A DNA stretch of 50,197 bases, taken from Lachnoclostridium sp. UBA7215. Lineage in GTDB: Bacteria > Bacillota > Clostridia > Lachnospirales > Lachnospiraceae. The DNA is taken from assembly GCA_002490465.1 (NCBI GenBank), contig DKUB01000057.1:1-50197 (forward strand), written 5' to 3'. The first letter of the stretch is position 1, and the number at the start of each line of letters is the position of its first letter. Of this stretch, positions 6,905-15,592 are shown in pieces. A model generated the notes under the pieces. That model saw nothing but the letters and a program-made list of their open reading frames with translations, ran no database searches and was not told the DNA's origin. Made by a program: the position numbers and the translations under genes.

Positions 6905-9900
6905 ATGAAAAAAATAGTGCAAAAAGCAGGGGTGGCAGTGCTTGTCTGTCTATTTGTTTCAGGGATTACGCTGACGGGGGAAAAGGCAACATCAGTTGCC
7001 AAAGCGGCTTCGGCGAAAATGAAATCCTTTCAGGCAACCGCTTCAAAAAAGACGCTTTACCTTGGGTGGAAAAAAAGCAAAAAGACAGCAGCCATTAAGG
7101 TGAAAGTTAAGCCTAAAAAGGCATCGAAAAAGGTGAGCTATAAGTCTTCGAATAAAAAGGTTATAAAGGTTACGGCAAAGGGGAAAGTTACAGCAGTAAA
7201 ACCTGGAAAAGCAACGGTTACCGTGACATCTAAGGCTCAGAAAAAATTCAGGAAAAAAATTAAATTTACCGTAAAGAATTACCCGATGGCATTTGCCAGA
7301 AAATCAGTCTCTGTAACTTTAGAGGGAAAAGCGGATGTGACGGAGAAAAAACTGACACTATACGGAACCGATAAGGCAGTGACGTTTACGTCAAATAATA
7401 AAGAGGTGGCATCTGTCACAAAGACCGGGAAAGTGAAAGCAAAGAAGCTCGGTACAGCGGTAATTACGGCAAAAAATAAAAAGGGGAAAAAGTCAGCATG
7501 TACGGTAAAGGTAGTGCATTCGACACAGGCAATTCATGATCCGTCAGTATTCAGGGATCCCCAGTCAGGAAAATATTATACATTTGGCTCTCATTTGATG
7601 GCGGCGACCTCCACGAACCTGATTGGCTGGAGCGCAGCAGCAAATTCCGGAGCAAATTATGCACAGAGCAGCACGCTGTTCAGCAAAAGGTACACAAAAG
7701 AGTTTGCAAAAGCATATGCTTACACCATGCCGGACGGTGCTTCTCAGAATGCGTGGGCGCCAGCCGTTATTTATAATCCGTCCATGCACAAATACTGTAT
7801 GTATATGTCGATTGTGGATGGTACGACGAAGTGCTGTATCGCTTTGGCAACGGCAGATAAACCGGATGGTCCATATACATACCAGGATATGATCGTGTGC
7901 TCCGGAATGAATACAGATGGCAGTGACATCAATAAGACGAATGTGGCGAAAGCGCTTGGCATCAGTGACGCTCAGGCGAAAGTGAGCAAATACGTTACCC
8001 TCGGTACAGATAGCCCGGATGCTATTGACGCTACGGTATTTTATGATCACAATGGAAATCTCTGGATGGTATACGGTTCGTTCACAACGACCGGAGGAAT
8101 CCGCCTGCTAAAATTAGATCCGGCCAGTGGACTCAGAGGGGAAAATTATGCTGACAGCGGAGATGGCGGAGAGAAGAGCCTGAGCACAGATGACCCTTAT
8201 TACGGAAAGAAAATTGCGAACAGTAACGGAGAGGGACCATTCATCCAGATGCTGCCAAACAAAAAATCATCCACCGGATATTATTATTATCTTTGGACTT
8301 CCGTAGGAAACCTGCAGAACTATGGAGGTTATAATATGCGGGTTGTGCGCGCGGAAAACCCGGAAGGGCCGTATTATGACCCGGAAGGCAATGAGGCAGT
8401 GAAAGACAGGCAGAAATATGCCCTTGGCCAGCGTGTTATGGACAATTATAAATTCTCCTTTATGAAGGATGCCTTTGTATCCCAGGGAGGAAACTCTGCC
8501 GTGGACGATGGAAAGGGAAAAACATTTATTCAGTTCCACACAAGGACAGAGAGCTCTGACAGTTATACCTTCCGTGTGCATCAGACATTTATGAATGAGG
8601 ATGGATGGCTTGTAACGGCACCGTATGAGTACAACGGAGAAACGATAGCGGACAACTATGAAAAATCAGCAGTTGCCGGTGATTATGAATTTATTTACCA
8701 CCGCACCTCCTTTGCAAAAACTACAGCAAAAAATATGGATGTGCAGAGAGCGGAGCGCCTGACGCTGCAGCAGGACGGAACAGTGGCGGGTGCATATAAG
8801 GGAAGCTGGAGTCTGCAGGGGCATAATGTGACAATAAAGATTAACGGGCAGACGTATAAAGGTGTAGTCCTTGAACAGTGTGAGCAGACAAATACCCGCA
8901 CAAAAGTGATGGTGTTTACAGCAGCAGGCAGTGATAACCGAACGATTTGGGGAAGTAAAATGCACAAAAGTGATGCGGATGCCGCAGTCTATGACGCCGG
9001 AGCAGCGTTGCTGCCGGAACAGGCATTCTGGGATTTCGCCCTGCCGGAGACCGGGCTTTATGGTTCAAGTATATCCTGGAGTTCTGACAGTTCTGCAATT
9101 AAACCGGAGGGGGGAAAAGCCAGGGTAACAGCAGGGGATAAAGATGTAACTGTAACCCTGACGGCAACAGCCAAAAAAGGTGGCCAAACAAAGACAAAAA
9201 CGTATAAAGTAAAAGTACCAAAAGGGGATTTGCGGATTGATACCGCTATACATAGTGATAAAATAGACCTGCCGTCATCATACAGAGGAGTAAATATAAG
9301 CTGGAGTTCTTCTGATACAAGTGTAATCACAGCAGACGGCAAGGTGGTACAGCCGGAATCGGGATACCGCAAGGTGGTTTTGACTGCACAAATGGGAAAT
9401 GACAAGAAGACTTTTGATGTAGTTGTGCTGCCAAAATCGTTTGGTACGGCGATTTATGAAGAGGATTACAGTACAATGGTAAGCGACCCGGCAATTGCAA
9501 CACGCTGGACATCAAAGGATAAGCAGAATTGCTTATATGCAGAGTCTGATGCGACCCATGACAGCTTTATTAAATTTGCGGCGGGAAGAACAGGTACATC
9601 CCAGGGAGCACAGACATTGTTTGGAGTGGCAGATAAGGCAAAGAATGTCTATGCCGTTACCTATGATGTTGCTTTAGAAGCGGGAAACAATGATACAACA
9701 GAATTTGCCCTGACGGGTACGGATGTAAAATATAAAGGAAATGATACCAATGCCGGTCTGGAGAGCGGATATATATGCAAGTTATCGGCAAAAGACAGTA
9801 CGACATGGCATATAAACGATTCGGAACAGGGATTTGAGCTGCCGGTTTCCTGGGTGACCGTAACGGTTGTTGTGGACACAAATGCGAAAAAAGCAGCTGT

Positions 9901-10039
9901 CTGCATAGCTGATGATGAAAATGTTTATTATGGCGGGGAGATAAATATCAGTGGAAATGGAAAGCCGAATGGTCTTTATCTTCGTTGGGCACGTATTCAG
10001 TCATTGATTTCTGTTGATAATGTAGGAGTGTACCAGTAG
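6905..10039 (+). CDS. secreted GH43 endo-alpha-1,5-L-arabinanase-like protein with multiple Ig-like modules
   Basis: The start at 6905 follows GGAGGGAAGG; an upstream in-frame ATG inside the XRE gene would spoil the signal peptide. The 1044-residue order is: signal peptide (about 1-36), two lysine-rich Big-type Ig modules (about 37-205), a GH43 five-bladed propeller (about 208-560), the small beta-sandwich that follows arabinanase domains, two further Ig-like modules (SWSSDSS and SWSSSDTS), and a jelly-roll-like C-terminus. GH43 uses Asp, Asp and Glu: Asp212 in HDPSV, Asp375 in AIDATVFYD and Glu443 in GEGPF are all present. The expected role is to cut alpha-1,5-arabinan outside the cell. No sorting motif is visible; retention may rest on the very basic N-terminal modules. 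A related enzyme is at 27807-29876. Confidence 0.88.
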   Translation: MKKIVQKAGVAVLVCLFVSGITLTGEKATSVAKAASAKMKSFQATASKKTLYLGWKKSKKTAAIKVKVKPKKASKKVSYKSSNKKVIKVTAKGKVTAVKPGKATVTVTSKAQKKFRKKIKFTVKNYPMAFARKSVSVTLEGKADVTEKKLTLYGTDKAVTFTSNNKEVASVTKTGKVKAKKLGTAVITAKNKKGKKSACTVKVVHSTQAIHDPSVFRDPQSGKYYTFGSHLMAATSTNLIGWSAAANSGANYAQSSTLFSKRYTKEFAKAYAYTMPDGASQNAWAPAVIYNPSMHKYCMYMSIVDGTTKCCIALATADKPDGPYTYQDMIVCSGMNTDGSDINKTNVAKALGISDAQAKVSKYVTLGTDSPDAIDATVFYDHNGNLWMVYGSFTTTGGIRLLKLDPASGLRGENYADSGDGGEKSLSTDDPYYGKKIANSNGEGPFIQMLPNKKSSTGYYYYLWTSVGNLQNYGGYNMRVVRAENPEGPYYDPEGNEAVKDRQKYALGQRVMDNYKFSFMKDAFVSQGGNSAVDDGKGKTFIQFHTRTESSDSYTFRVHQTFMNEDGWLVTAPYEYNGETIADNYEKSAVAGDYEFIYHRTSFAKTTAKNMDVQRAERLTLQQDGTVAGAYKGSWSLQGHNVTIKINGQTYKGVVLEQCEQTNTRTKVMVFTAAGSDNRTIWGSKMHKSDADAAVYDAGAALLPEQAFWDFALPETGLYGSSISWSSDSSAIKPEGGKARVTAGDKDVTVTLTATAKKGGQTKTKTYKVKVPKGDLRIDTAIHSDKIDLPSSYRGVNISWSSSDTSVITADGKVVQPESGYRKVVLTAQMGNDKKTFDVVVLPKSFGTAIYEEDYSTMVSDPAIATRWTSKDKQNCLYAESDATHDSFIKFAAGRTGTSQGAQTLFGVADKAKNVYAVTYDVALEAGNNDTTEFALTGTDVKYKGNDTNAGLESGYICKLSAKDSTTWHINDSEQGFELPVSWVTVTVVVDTNAKKAAVCIADDENVYYGGEINISGNGKPNGLYLRWARIQSLISVDNVGVYQ

Positions 10040-10073
10040 AACAGCAGTTTGGGAGATGATAAATTATTTGCCC

Positions 10074-11048
10074 TTATAGAAAATGGAGGTTGTGGAGTAA
10101 AAAAATCCAAATGGTCAGTGTGACAGAAGAAAACATAGTGGTTAAAACAATAATGCTGGAAGTCAGCACACCATCGTTCCCTGTGTTTTTTGCCATAATG
10201 TAACAGGAAACCGTGGATGGGGAGGCGAGCATAATCAATACGGCCATCAATTCCTGGTTGCGGTAGCCGAGATAAACCGCGGCCGGGAGAAACAGCGCAG
10301 CGAGAAGCACCAGCTTAATAAATGTGGCAGTCAGGGCGGGCTTGATTTTACGGATTGCTTTTCCGCCCTCGAAGGACGCACCGATAGAAAGCAGCGCCAG
10401 AGGGGTAGCGGTGTCGGCGATGCTGTCCATAGCCTTATTTAAGAAAGCGGGCAGGTGCAGCCCCAGGAAAGCAAAGGGCAGGGCTATCAGAATAGCGAGA
10501 AGAATCGGATTTTTCAGGACACTCTTAATTGTCGTAACAATATCAGTCAATTGGGCTGGCCGTTCGGGCCGGCCTTTTTCCTGTCCGGAAATCTTGTCAC
10601 CCTTTAATGTTAATATGATAACGGCAAAAATATTATATAAGGGAACAGCACCGATAATCATAAGCGGAGCGATACCGGAGGATTCATACATGCTGTCAAT
10701 AAAAGCAAGTCCGAGAATAGCGGCACTGCTTCGATAAGAGGCCTGAATAAATGCGCCCTTTTCTTCTTCATTCCTCATAAAAAGTTCTGTCAGTCCCCAG
10801 ATGCCCAAAATAATAATCAGTGTACTTAAAAAACAAAACAGCACATAACTGCCATCAAAGCTGCTTCGAATATCGTGTTCCGTCAAGTCTTGAAAAACAA
10901 GTACAGGCAGAGCAATGGTAAAAACATATTTGTCGGCAGTTTTTGTAAACGGCTCGTTAATAATATGTAAATGATTCAGGAATTTCCCCAGGATGATAAT
11001 AATAAAAATAGGCAGTGTGGCGTTTAAACTATAAAAAAAGCTTTCCAT
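10074..11048 (-). CDS. AEC-family (auxin efflux carrier type) transporter
   Basis: The 324-residue product starts MESFFYSLNATLPIFIIIILGKFLN and has about ten hydrophobic segments in the 5+5 pattern of the AEC family, including LALLSIGASFEGGKAIRKIKPA. Bacterial members export or import small organic acids or amino acids; the substrate cannot be read here. The start at 11048 has TGAGGA a few bases upstream. An upstream in-frame extension to 11204 is rejected because it only translates three hairpins of the leader. The gene converges with the GH43 gene and diverges from araD. Confidence 0.85.
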   Translation of the reverse strand: MESFFYSLNATLPIFIIIILGKFLNHLHIINEPFTKTADKYVFTIALPVLVFQDLTEHDIRSSFDGSYVLFCFLSTLIIILGIWGLTELFMRNEEEKGAFIQASYRSSAAILGLAFIDSMYESSGIAPLMIIGAVPLYNIFAVIILTLKGDKISGQEKGRPERPAQLTDIVTTIKSVLKNPILLAILIALPFAFLGLHLPAFLNKAMDSIADTATPLALLSIGASFEGGKAIRKIKPALTATFIKLVLLAALFLPAAVYLGYRNQELMAVLIMLASPSTVSCYIMAKNTGNDGVLTSSIIVLTTMFSSVTLTIWIFLLHNLHFL

Positions 11049-11062
11049 GATAATCCTCATTT

Positions 11063-11193
11063 CTGAGCGACCTGTCGCGAAGAGGCGATGAGAAAACTGC
11101 GAATGCAGTTTCTCATCTGCCATCAAAGCTATTTGTTTTCGCTCAGAAACAAATAGCCGTGTGAAAAATAAGCTATCAAGCTTATTTTTCACA
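11063..11193 (-). other. structured 5' leader with three consecutive hairpins
   Basis: Between the promoter (11226-11253) and the AEC start codon lie three near-perfect inverted repeats. At about 11158-11193 two 16-base arms (GTGTGAAAAATAAGCT and its complement) flank 4 bases. At about 11128-11157 arms GCTATTTGTTT and AAACAAATAGC surround a loop containing CGCTCAG. At about 11087-11117 arms GATGAGAAA-ACTGC and GCAGT-TTCTCATC flank 4 bases. CTGAGCG at 11064-11070 can also pair with CGCTCAG at 11140-11146 in the middle loop. No T-run follows, so these are not simple terminators. The function is unknown: a regulatory leader or a small repeat element. Confidence 0.6.
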
Positions 11194-11225
11194 CTAATCT
11201 CCATTCCTGTAAGTTTTCTTTTACT

Positions 11226-11253
11226 ATTGTACCATTTCTATTGAAAAAAACAA
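11226..11253 (-). promoter_or_regulatory. promoter of the AEC transporter gene
   Basis: On the minus strand, -35 TTGTTT (11248-11253) and -10 TACAAT (11226-11231) are 16 bp apart. It overlaps the divergent araD promoter and implies a leader of about 170 bases. Confidence 0.5.
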
Positions 11254-11269
11254 TGAGAACAAGTATAAT
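11241..11269 (+). promoter_or_regulatory. promoter of araD
   Basis: The -35 TTGAAA (11241-11246) and -10 TATAAT (11264-11269) have a 17-bp spacer. GGAGG at 11304-11308 then serves the ATG at 11314. Confidence 0.75.
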
Positions 11270-11313
11270 GGGATTACTAGATAGGCTGTAATTATGGCAG
11301 AATGGAGGTTAGT

Positions 11314-12009
11314 ATGTTAGAGCAACTGAAAAAAGATGTATATGAGGCAAATATGGAGCTGCAGGAAAAGGGCATGGTGATTTACACATGGGGAAACGTA
11401 AGTGGTATTGACCGTGAGAACAACTATGTAGTAATCAAGCCGAGTGGAGTGGAGTATGATGAGCTGAAGCCGGAAGATATGGTCGTTGTCGACTTTGAGC
11501 AGAACGTTATCGAAGGAAAATACCGTCCGTCTTCCGATACCGCCACCCATATTGAACTGTACAAAGCATATCCGGCGCTGGCTGGTGTTGTACATACACA
11601 CTCAACCTGGGCTGTCACATTTGCACAGGCAGGAATGGCGATTCCGGCCCTGGGAACAACGCATGCCGATTATTTTTATGGAGATATCCCGTGTACGAGA
11701 GATTTGACGGCTGAGGAGATTAACCTGGGATATGAGCGCAATACCGGCCTTGTCATTATTGAGACAATCGGCGACAGGGATCCGATGGAGGTACCTGGAA
11801 TTGTAGTTAAAAATCATGGCCCGTTTGCCTGGGGGAATTCTCCATCTAATGCAGTTTACAATGCTGTTGTAATGGATAAAGTGGCAGAAATGGCACATCA
11901 CACGATGACACTGAATCCACGGGTACGGCGTGCGCCTCAGTATCTGATGGATAAACATTATTTCCGCAAGCATGGGGCAAATGCATATTATGGACAGGAA
12001 AACGTTTAA
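11314..12009 (+). CDS. araD: L-ribulose-5-phosphate 4-epimerase
   Basis: This 231-residue protein matches the class II aldolase/AraD family in length and motifs. The metal and catalytic residues are visible: SSDTATH with Asp75, VVHTHSTW with His94 and His96, and KNHGPFAWG with His168. It turns L-ribulose 5-phosphate into D-xylulose 5-phosphate, the last step of the arabinose route into the pentose phosphate pathway. That matches the two secreted arabinanases in the window. No araA or araB is present here. The ATG at 11314 fits GGAGG better than the ATG at 11302. Its 3' end overlaps the next gene. Confidence 0.93.
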   Translation: MLEQLKKDVYEANMELQEKGMVIYTWGNVSGIDRENNYVVIKPSGVEYDELKPEDMVVVDFEQNVIEGKYRPSSDTATHIELYKAYPALAGVVHTHSTWAVTFAQAGMAIPALGTTHADYFYGDIPCTRDLTAEEINLGYERNTGLVIIETIGDRDPMEVPGIVVKNHGPFAWGNSPSNAVYNAVVMDKVAEMAHHTMTLNPRVRRAPQYLMDKHYFRKHGANAYYGQENV

Positions 12010-12742
12010 TCAGTCCATTACTAAAATTTTATCAGGAGAACACGAAAACCACGGTATAGGAACGCTTTCTGAAAAGACGCTCCATGCCGTGGTTAAAAAT
12101 TATGTAGAGCCGGATAAAACTTACCATGAGGTTCCTGTTCTGGGATATGTGGCAGACATCTGCCGTGGCAGGAATATCTATGAGATTCAGACTGCGAATT
12201 TTCATACGATGCGAAAAAAGCTTGAAATTTTTCTGAAAGAATTTCATGTGACGATTGTTTATCCGGTTCCGGCAGTCAAGTGGCTGCGGTGGATAGACGA
12301 GGAAACAGGAGAAATCACAAAACGGCGGAAATCACCAAAAAAGGGGACGCCCAGTGAGGTTTTTAAAGAGTTGTATAAAATAAAGCCGTTTTTGAAAAGT
12401 CCTAATCTGTCCGTTTGGATACTGATGATAGATATGGAGGAATCCAGGCTTTTAAACGGGTGGAGCGAGGACCGTAAGAAGGGGTCGTGCCGGTATGACC
12501 GGATTCCGCTGGAGCTGAGGGAGGAGCATCATTTAGAGTGTATACAGGATTATCGGATGTTTATTCCGCCGGAAATGGACTGTTTTACATCAAAGGACTA
12601 TGCAAAAGCGACAAACCTCACGGTAAAGCGTGCTCAGACGGCACTGAACATTCTTTATTCTCTTGGTGTGGTAGACAGGGCTGGTAAAAAAGGCAGGAGC
12701 TATCTTTATACGGTGTCAGATACAGGGGGTGATAGTATCTGA
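11990..12742 (+). CDS. conserved hypothetical protein, PD-(D/E)XK-like domain plus winged helix
   Basis: In-frame ATGs at 11972, 11981 and 11990 all lie inside araD; the last gives the most natural N-terminus (MDRKTFNQSITKIL) and 250 residues. The N-terminal half has VADICRGRNIYEIQTANF (Asp56, Glu65, Gln67), which has the spacing of a PD-(D/E)XK nuclease core with Gln replacing Lys. It is followed by a helix and a strand (HVTIVYPVP). A basic stretch (TKRRKSPKKG) comes next. The C-terminus (FTSKDYAKATNLTVKRAQTALNILYSLGVV) looks like a winged helix. I recognise the general type from clostridial genomes but know of no experimental role. The overlap with araD suggests translational coupling. The nuclease reading is inference. 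Confidence 0.7.
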   Translation: MDRKTFNQSITKILSGEHENHGIGTLSEKTLHAVVKNYVEPDKTYHEVPVLGYVADICRGRNIYEIQTANFHTMRKKLEIFLKEFHVTIVYPVPAVKWLRWIDEETGEITKRRKSPKKGTPSEVFKELYKIKPFLKSPNLSVWILMIDMEESRLLNGWSEDRKKGSCRYDRIPLELREEHHLECIQDYRMFIPPEMDCFTSKDYAKATNLTVKRAQTALNILYSLGVVDRAGKKGRSYLYTVSDTGGDSI

Positions 12743-12756
12743 GCGCGCCTGCATGT

Positions 12757-14115
12757 TTACTTGCGGGTGCGGGAGAGTGTGATTGTGTTGTTGAGTGCCT
12801 CCTGCCCGCCATCGCGGAAACGTACAACAATGGAATAGGTGCCGCTGTACATCTGTGTAAATGGGACGGCAAGAGTGTAGCGGTCCTCTTCAGAACTAAT
12901 CATTGGTGTTGTCAGGTCAAGCTGATAGATGCGGTCTGATTTGGAGAACACAACTTCCTGAAGTTTATTTCCGGTCGTCTGTATGAGCAGAGTATCCCCG
13001 CAGATAGAAAAATCCATATTATACTTTTCCTGCAAATCCTGATAATCAACAGCAGAAGAGGTTTCGATAGAAGCTCCTTTATAGGGAACAGGTTCACGGA
13101 GCCATCCGGTTGTGGCAAATTCAATATCTGTCATTTCCTCAGCCATCATGCTATTTGCTGCAAGGCTTTGAAAAGTTTCTATATGTCCGGCGTCTAAAGA
13201 GTGTCCAAAGAGAAACGGTTTGTGAAAGGAGGCTGTTTGCCCCGTACCTTTTGTTTTTACCGGAATGGCAGCGCCGGTAGTAATGTCAAGAGCCATTACA
13301 TCAGAAGCGCGGAGGAATTTTCCGAGACCGGCCTCTTTTGCGAGCGCTGCATCTGTCTTTATTTGGGAATCTTCTAAAAGGGATGCGATACCACATCCCA
13401 CATAACAGGTCCGATAGACCCGTCCCAGCACATCAACCTCATACAGATGGGTGGGAAGGGGAGCAGTTTCCGCAGGCGTGCAGATACGACAATCCCTGAT
13501 AAGAAAATGATGGTCTCCATAAGGTGTGACATCATTGGTACAGGAATTTACCGGAAGGGATAAAATATATCGGATCTCTCCACTGTTATCTTTAATGGAC
13601 AGGCAGTCTGTCTCTGACAGACATTCTGATGGTTGAGGGAGAGCACTTGTCCGGATATGGAGCTGGTTCTCGTGTATGATAGCATTATTTTCATCAGTCA
13701 GTGACAGTTCCACAAGGTTGTCCGCATCCGGATAAAGTCCGAAAACAGGAACGGCATGAACCGTTGACAGCACGGGATACACAAGGTGCCAGTCATCGGA
13801 AGTTTTGTGTCCCTTTACAGTATAAGCTACACCGCACGGTGTTTCTGTATGAAAGAGAACAAGTGCGCTCAAAGGTGTGATGCCAAAGGGATTTAAAATT
13901 ATCTCCGGTGTTTCAAAGGAGATGCCGCCTGCATCCAGTTTCTCCTGAATCATATCTGAAATGCTCCGCGTATTTTGCGCATAGGCGTTTGTAAATGGAA
14001 GCGTGCTGTCTACTGATAAGTTCAGGCGGAGCCGGTTTAAACTCATGTAATCAATGTTCTTTTGTTTTATATCAGGAAGAATAGTCTTTATCATATTTGT
14101 AAGCTTGTTCGACAT
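12757..14115 (-). CDS. arylsulfotransferase-like protein (N-terminal-domain similarity only)
   Basis: The start at 14115 is chosen because AGGA lies just upstream; a start at 14127 has no ribosome site. The 452-residue product has no signal peptide. Residues about 60-170 (INPFGITPLSALVLFHTETPCGVAYTVKG, then HAVPVFGLYPDADNLVELSL) resemble the Ig-like N-terminal domain of bacterial aryl-sulfate sulfotransferases. The rest (for instance YEVDVLGRVYRTCYVG) is beta-rich, shorter than a normal catalytic propeller, and I could not place the catalytic histidines. It may be a degenerate or reassigned paralogue. Whether it has sulfotransferase activity is open. It converges with the gene at 11990-12742, only 14 bases apart. 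Confidence 0.5.
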   Translation of the reverse strand: MSNKLTNMIKTILPDIKQKNIDYMSLNRLRLNLSVDSTLPFTNAYAQNTRSISDMIQEKLDAGGISFETPEIILNPFGITPLSALVLFHTETPCGVAYTVKGHKTSDDWHLVYPVLSTVHAVPVFGLYPDADNLVELSLTDENNAIIHENQLHIRTSALPQPSECLSETDCLSIKDNSGEIRYILSLPVNSCTNDVTPYGDHHFLIRDCRICTPAETAPLPTHLYEVDVLGRVYRTCYVGCGIASLLEDSQIKTDAALAKEAGLGKFLRASDVMALDITTGAAIPVKTKGTGQTASFHKPFLFGHSLDAGHIETFQSLAANSMMAEEMTDIEFATTGWLREPVPYKGASIETSSAVDYQDLQEKYNMDFSICGDTLLIQTTGNKLQEVVFSKSDRIYQLDLTTPMISSEEDRYTLAVPFTQMYSGTYSIVVRFRDGGQEALNNTITLSRTRK

Positions 14116-14177
14116 AATATTCCTCATTTCTGTATTCTTTCTTGCGGTAAAGTAAACCCGAAAACTACGTCCGTTTT

Positions 14178-14206
14178 ATTATATTATAGTACACAAACTA
14201 TGTAAA
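14178..14206 (-). promoter_or_regulatory. promoter of the arylsulfotransferase-like gene
   Basis: On the minus strand, -35 TTTACA (14201-14206) and -10 TATAAT (14178-14183) are 17 bp apart, just after the symporter stop codon. Confidence 0.6.
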
Positions 14207-14208
14207 AT

Positions 14209-15519
14209 CTATGTTTTGTGCAAAAAATTTCTGCATTTTATTAAAAGATAGACCGAGGGGACCAGTAAAAACAGGTTAAAGAGGTCCGTCAGCTCCCACA
14301 CGAGGGATAAAGGCATAATACCGCCGATAAATATCATAAGGATATACATTGTATAATAAAACCATGTTCCTTTTCCTTTGAAAAGATACATAAACCCCTG
14401 AACACCGAGATAACTCCAACCAACAAGTGTTGCGAGGGCAAAACAGAGAATGGCAGCGGCCAGAATTTCGTCTCCGAAAAAAGGAAGTTTTGCGAATGCT
14501 CCGGTGACAAGAGAGCCAGCGGGCAGAAGAGGCCATTCTGCAGGGTATTCCAGCTGAAAAGCGACTAACACGATGCCGGTAATGGCACATAGTACCACGG
14601 TGTCCCAAAAGGATGCACTCATGGAGATGAGCGCCTGGTTATCGGCTTTCTTCTCTGTAGAGCTTCCGGCAATCAGTCCTGCGGTGCCAAGTCCGGCTTC
14701 ATTTGTAAAGAGACCCCTTGCTACGCCGTAGCGCATTGCCTGTGAAACCGTATATCCGGTAAAGCCGCCCAGAGTTCCCTGGATCATGGAGGAGGAAAAG
14801 GCGGATCGGAGGATTTCCGCTATGGCAGGAAAAATAAACGAAGCATGCAAAATCAGGTATAGCAGGCAGCTTCCAAAGAAAAACATTGCCATTGTTGGGA
14901 CAAGGGCCATAGAAAATTTTTCAATCCATTTTTGCCCCTGTATTAAAATAAATCCTGCGAGAAAGGCTGCCAGTATAGCGACAGCGGCAGGCGGAAAACC
15001 GAACACCTGCCGGCAGGTTTCAGTAAGTGCATTGCTCTGTGTTGTACAGCCGATAAAAAAGGCGGAAAGGCATAGGGCGGCACTGTAAAGTATTGCCATG
15101 CCGCGTCGGTGAAGAAGATGGTGCAGGAGATACATAGGACCGCTGCACGGCGCGCCATTGCAATCCGTATAGCGGAATCGGCTGCACAGATAAGTTTCTG
15201 CATAAGTGGTGGCCATTCCAAATACTCCGGTAAGCCAGCACCAGAATACGGCACCCGGTCCGCCCAGATATACAGCAGTGGACACCCCGATGATATTGCC
15301 GGTTCCCAATGTGGCTGCAAGGGTTGTGGCCAGAGAACCGAAACGGCTGAAGCCCGAGGCATTGTTATTTTCGCTGTCAATAATAGAGAGCTTAATTGCC
15401 CGGACAATCTTTTTTTGGACAAAGCCCAGCCGGACGGTATGATAGAGATGGACCCCCATCAACACAAATAAAATCGGGCCGCTCCACAAGAACTGGTTTA
15501 TCAGAATTAAAAATATCAT
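14209..15519 (-). CDS. amino acid:sodium symporter, AGCS (alanine/glycine:cation) family
   Basis: This 436-residue, strongly hydrophobic protein has about ten membrane segments. The family hallmark lies near residues 60-105 (SLATTLAATLGTGNIIGVS, then GGPGAVFWCWLTGVFGMATTYAE). Later come VARGLFTNEAGLGTAGLIAGS and the C-terminal half typical of AlsT/DagA proteins. It should carry alanine or glycine in with Na+ through the cytoplasmic membrane. It is transcribed away from the DUF5662 gene; the arylsulfotransferase-like gene follows on the same strand behind its own promoter. Confidence 0.92.
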   Translation of the reverse strand: MIFLILINQFLWSGPILFVLMGVHLYHTVRLGFVQKKIVRAIKLSIIDSENNNASGFSRFGSLATTLAATLGTGNIIGVSTAVYLGGPGAVFWCWLTGVFGMATTYAETYLCSRFRYTDCNGAPCSGPMYLLHHLLHRRGMAILYSAALCLSAFFIGCTTQSNALTETCRQVFGFPPAAVAILAAFLAGFILIQGQKWIEKFSMALVPTMAMFFFGSCLLYLILHASFIFPAIAEILRSAFSSSMIQGTLGGFTGYTVSQAMRYGVARGLFTNEAGLGTAGLIAGSSTEKKADNQALISMSASFWDTVVLCAITGIVLVAFQLEYPAEWPLLPAGSLVTGAFAKLPFFGDEILAAAILCFALATLVGWSYLGVQGFMYLFKGKGTWFYYTMYILMIFIGGIMPLSLVWELTDLFNLFLLVPSVYLLIKCRNFLHKT

Positions 15520-15532
15520 TTCCTGCCTCCGC

Positions 15533-15561
15533 TTGCATCAATAGAAAACGGTTGTTATAAT
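15533..15561 (+). promoter_or_regulatory. promoter of the DUF5662 gene
   Basis: The -35 TTGCAT (15533-15538) and -10 TATAAT (15556-15561) are 17 bp apart, in the divergent gap upstream of the ATG at 15593. Confidence 0.7.
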
Positions 15562-15592
15562 AGATAATAACTATGACGCAGGGGGAAAAAGT

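Noticed and set aside
11049..11204. N-terminal extension of the AEC transporter by 52 residues
   Set aside because: It translates the three leader hairpins, has no clear ribosome site, and the natural membrane-protein start at 11048 has one.
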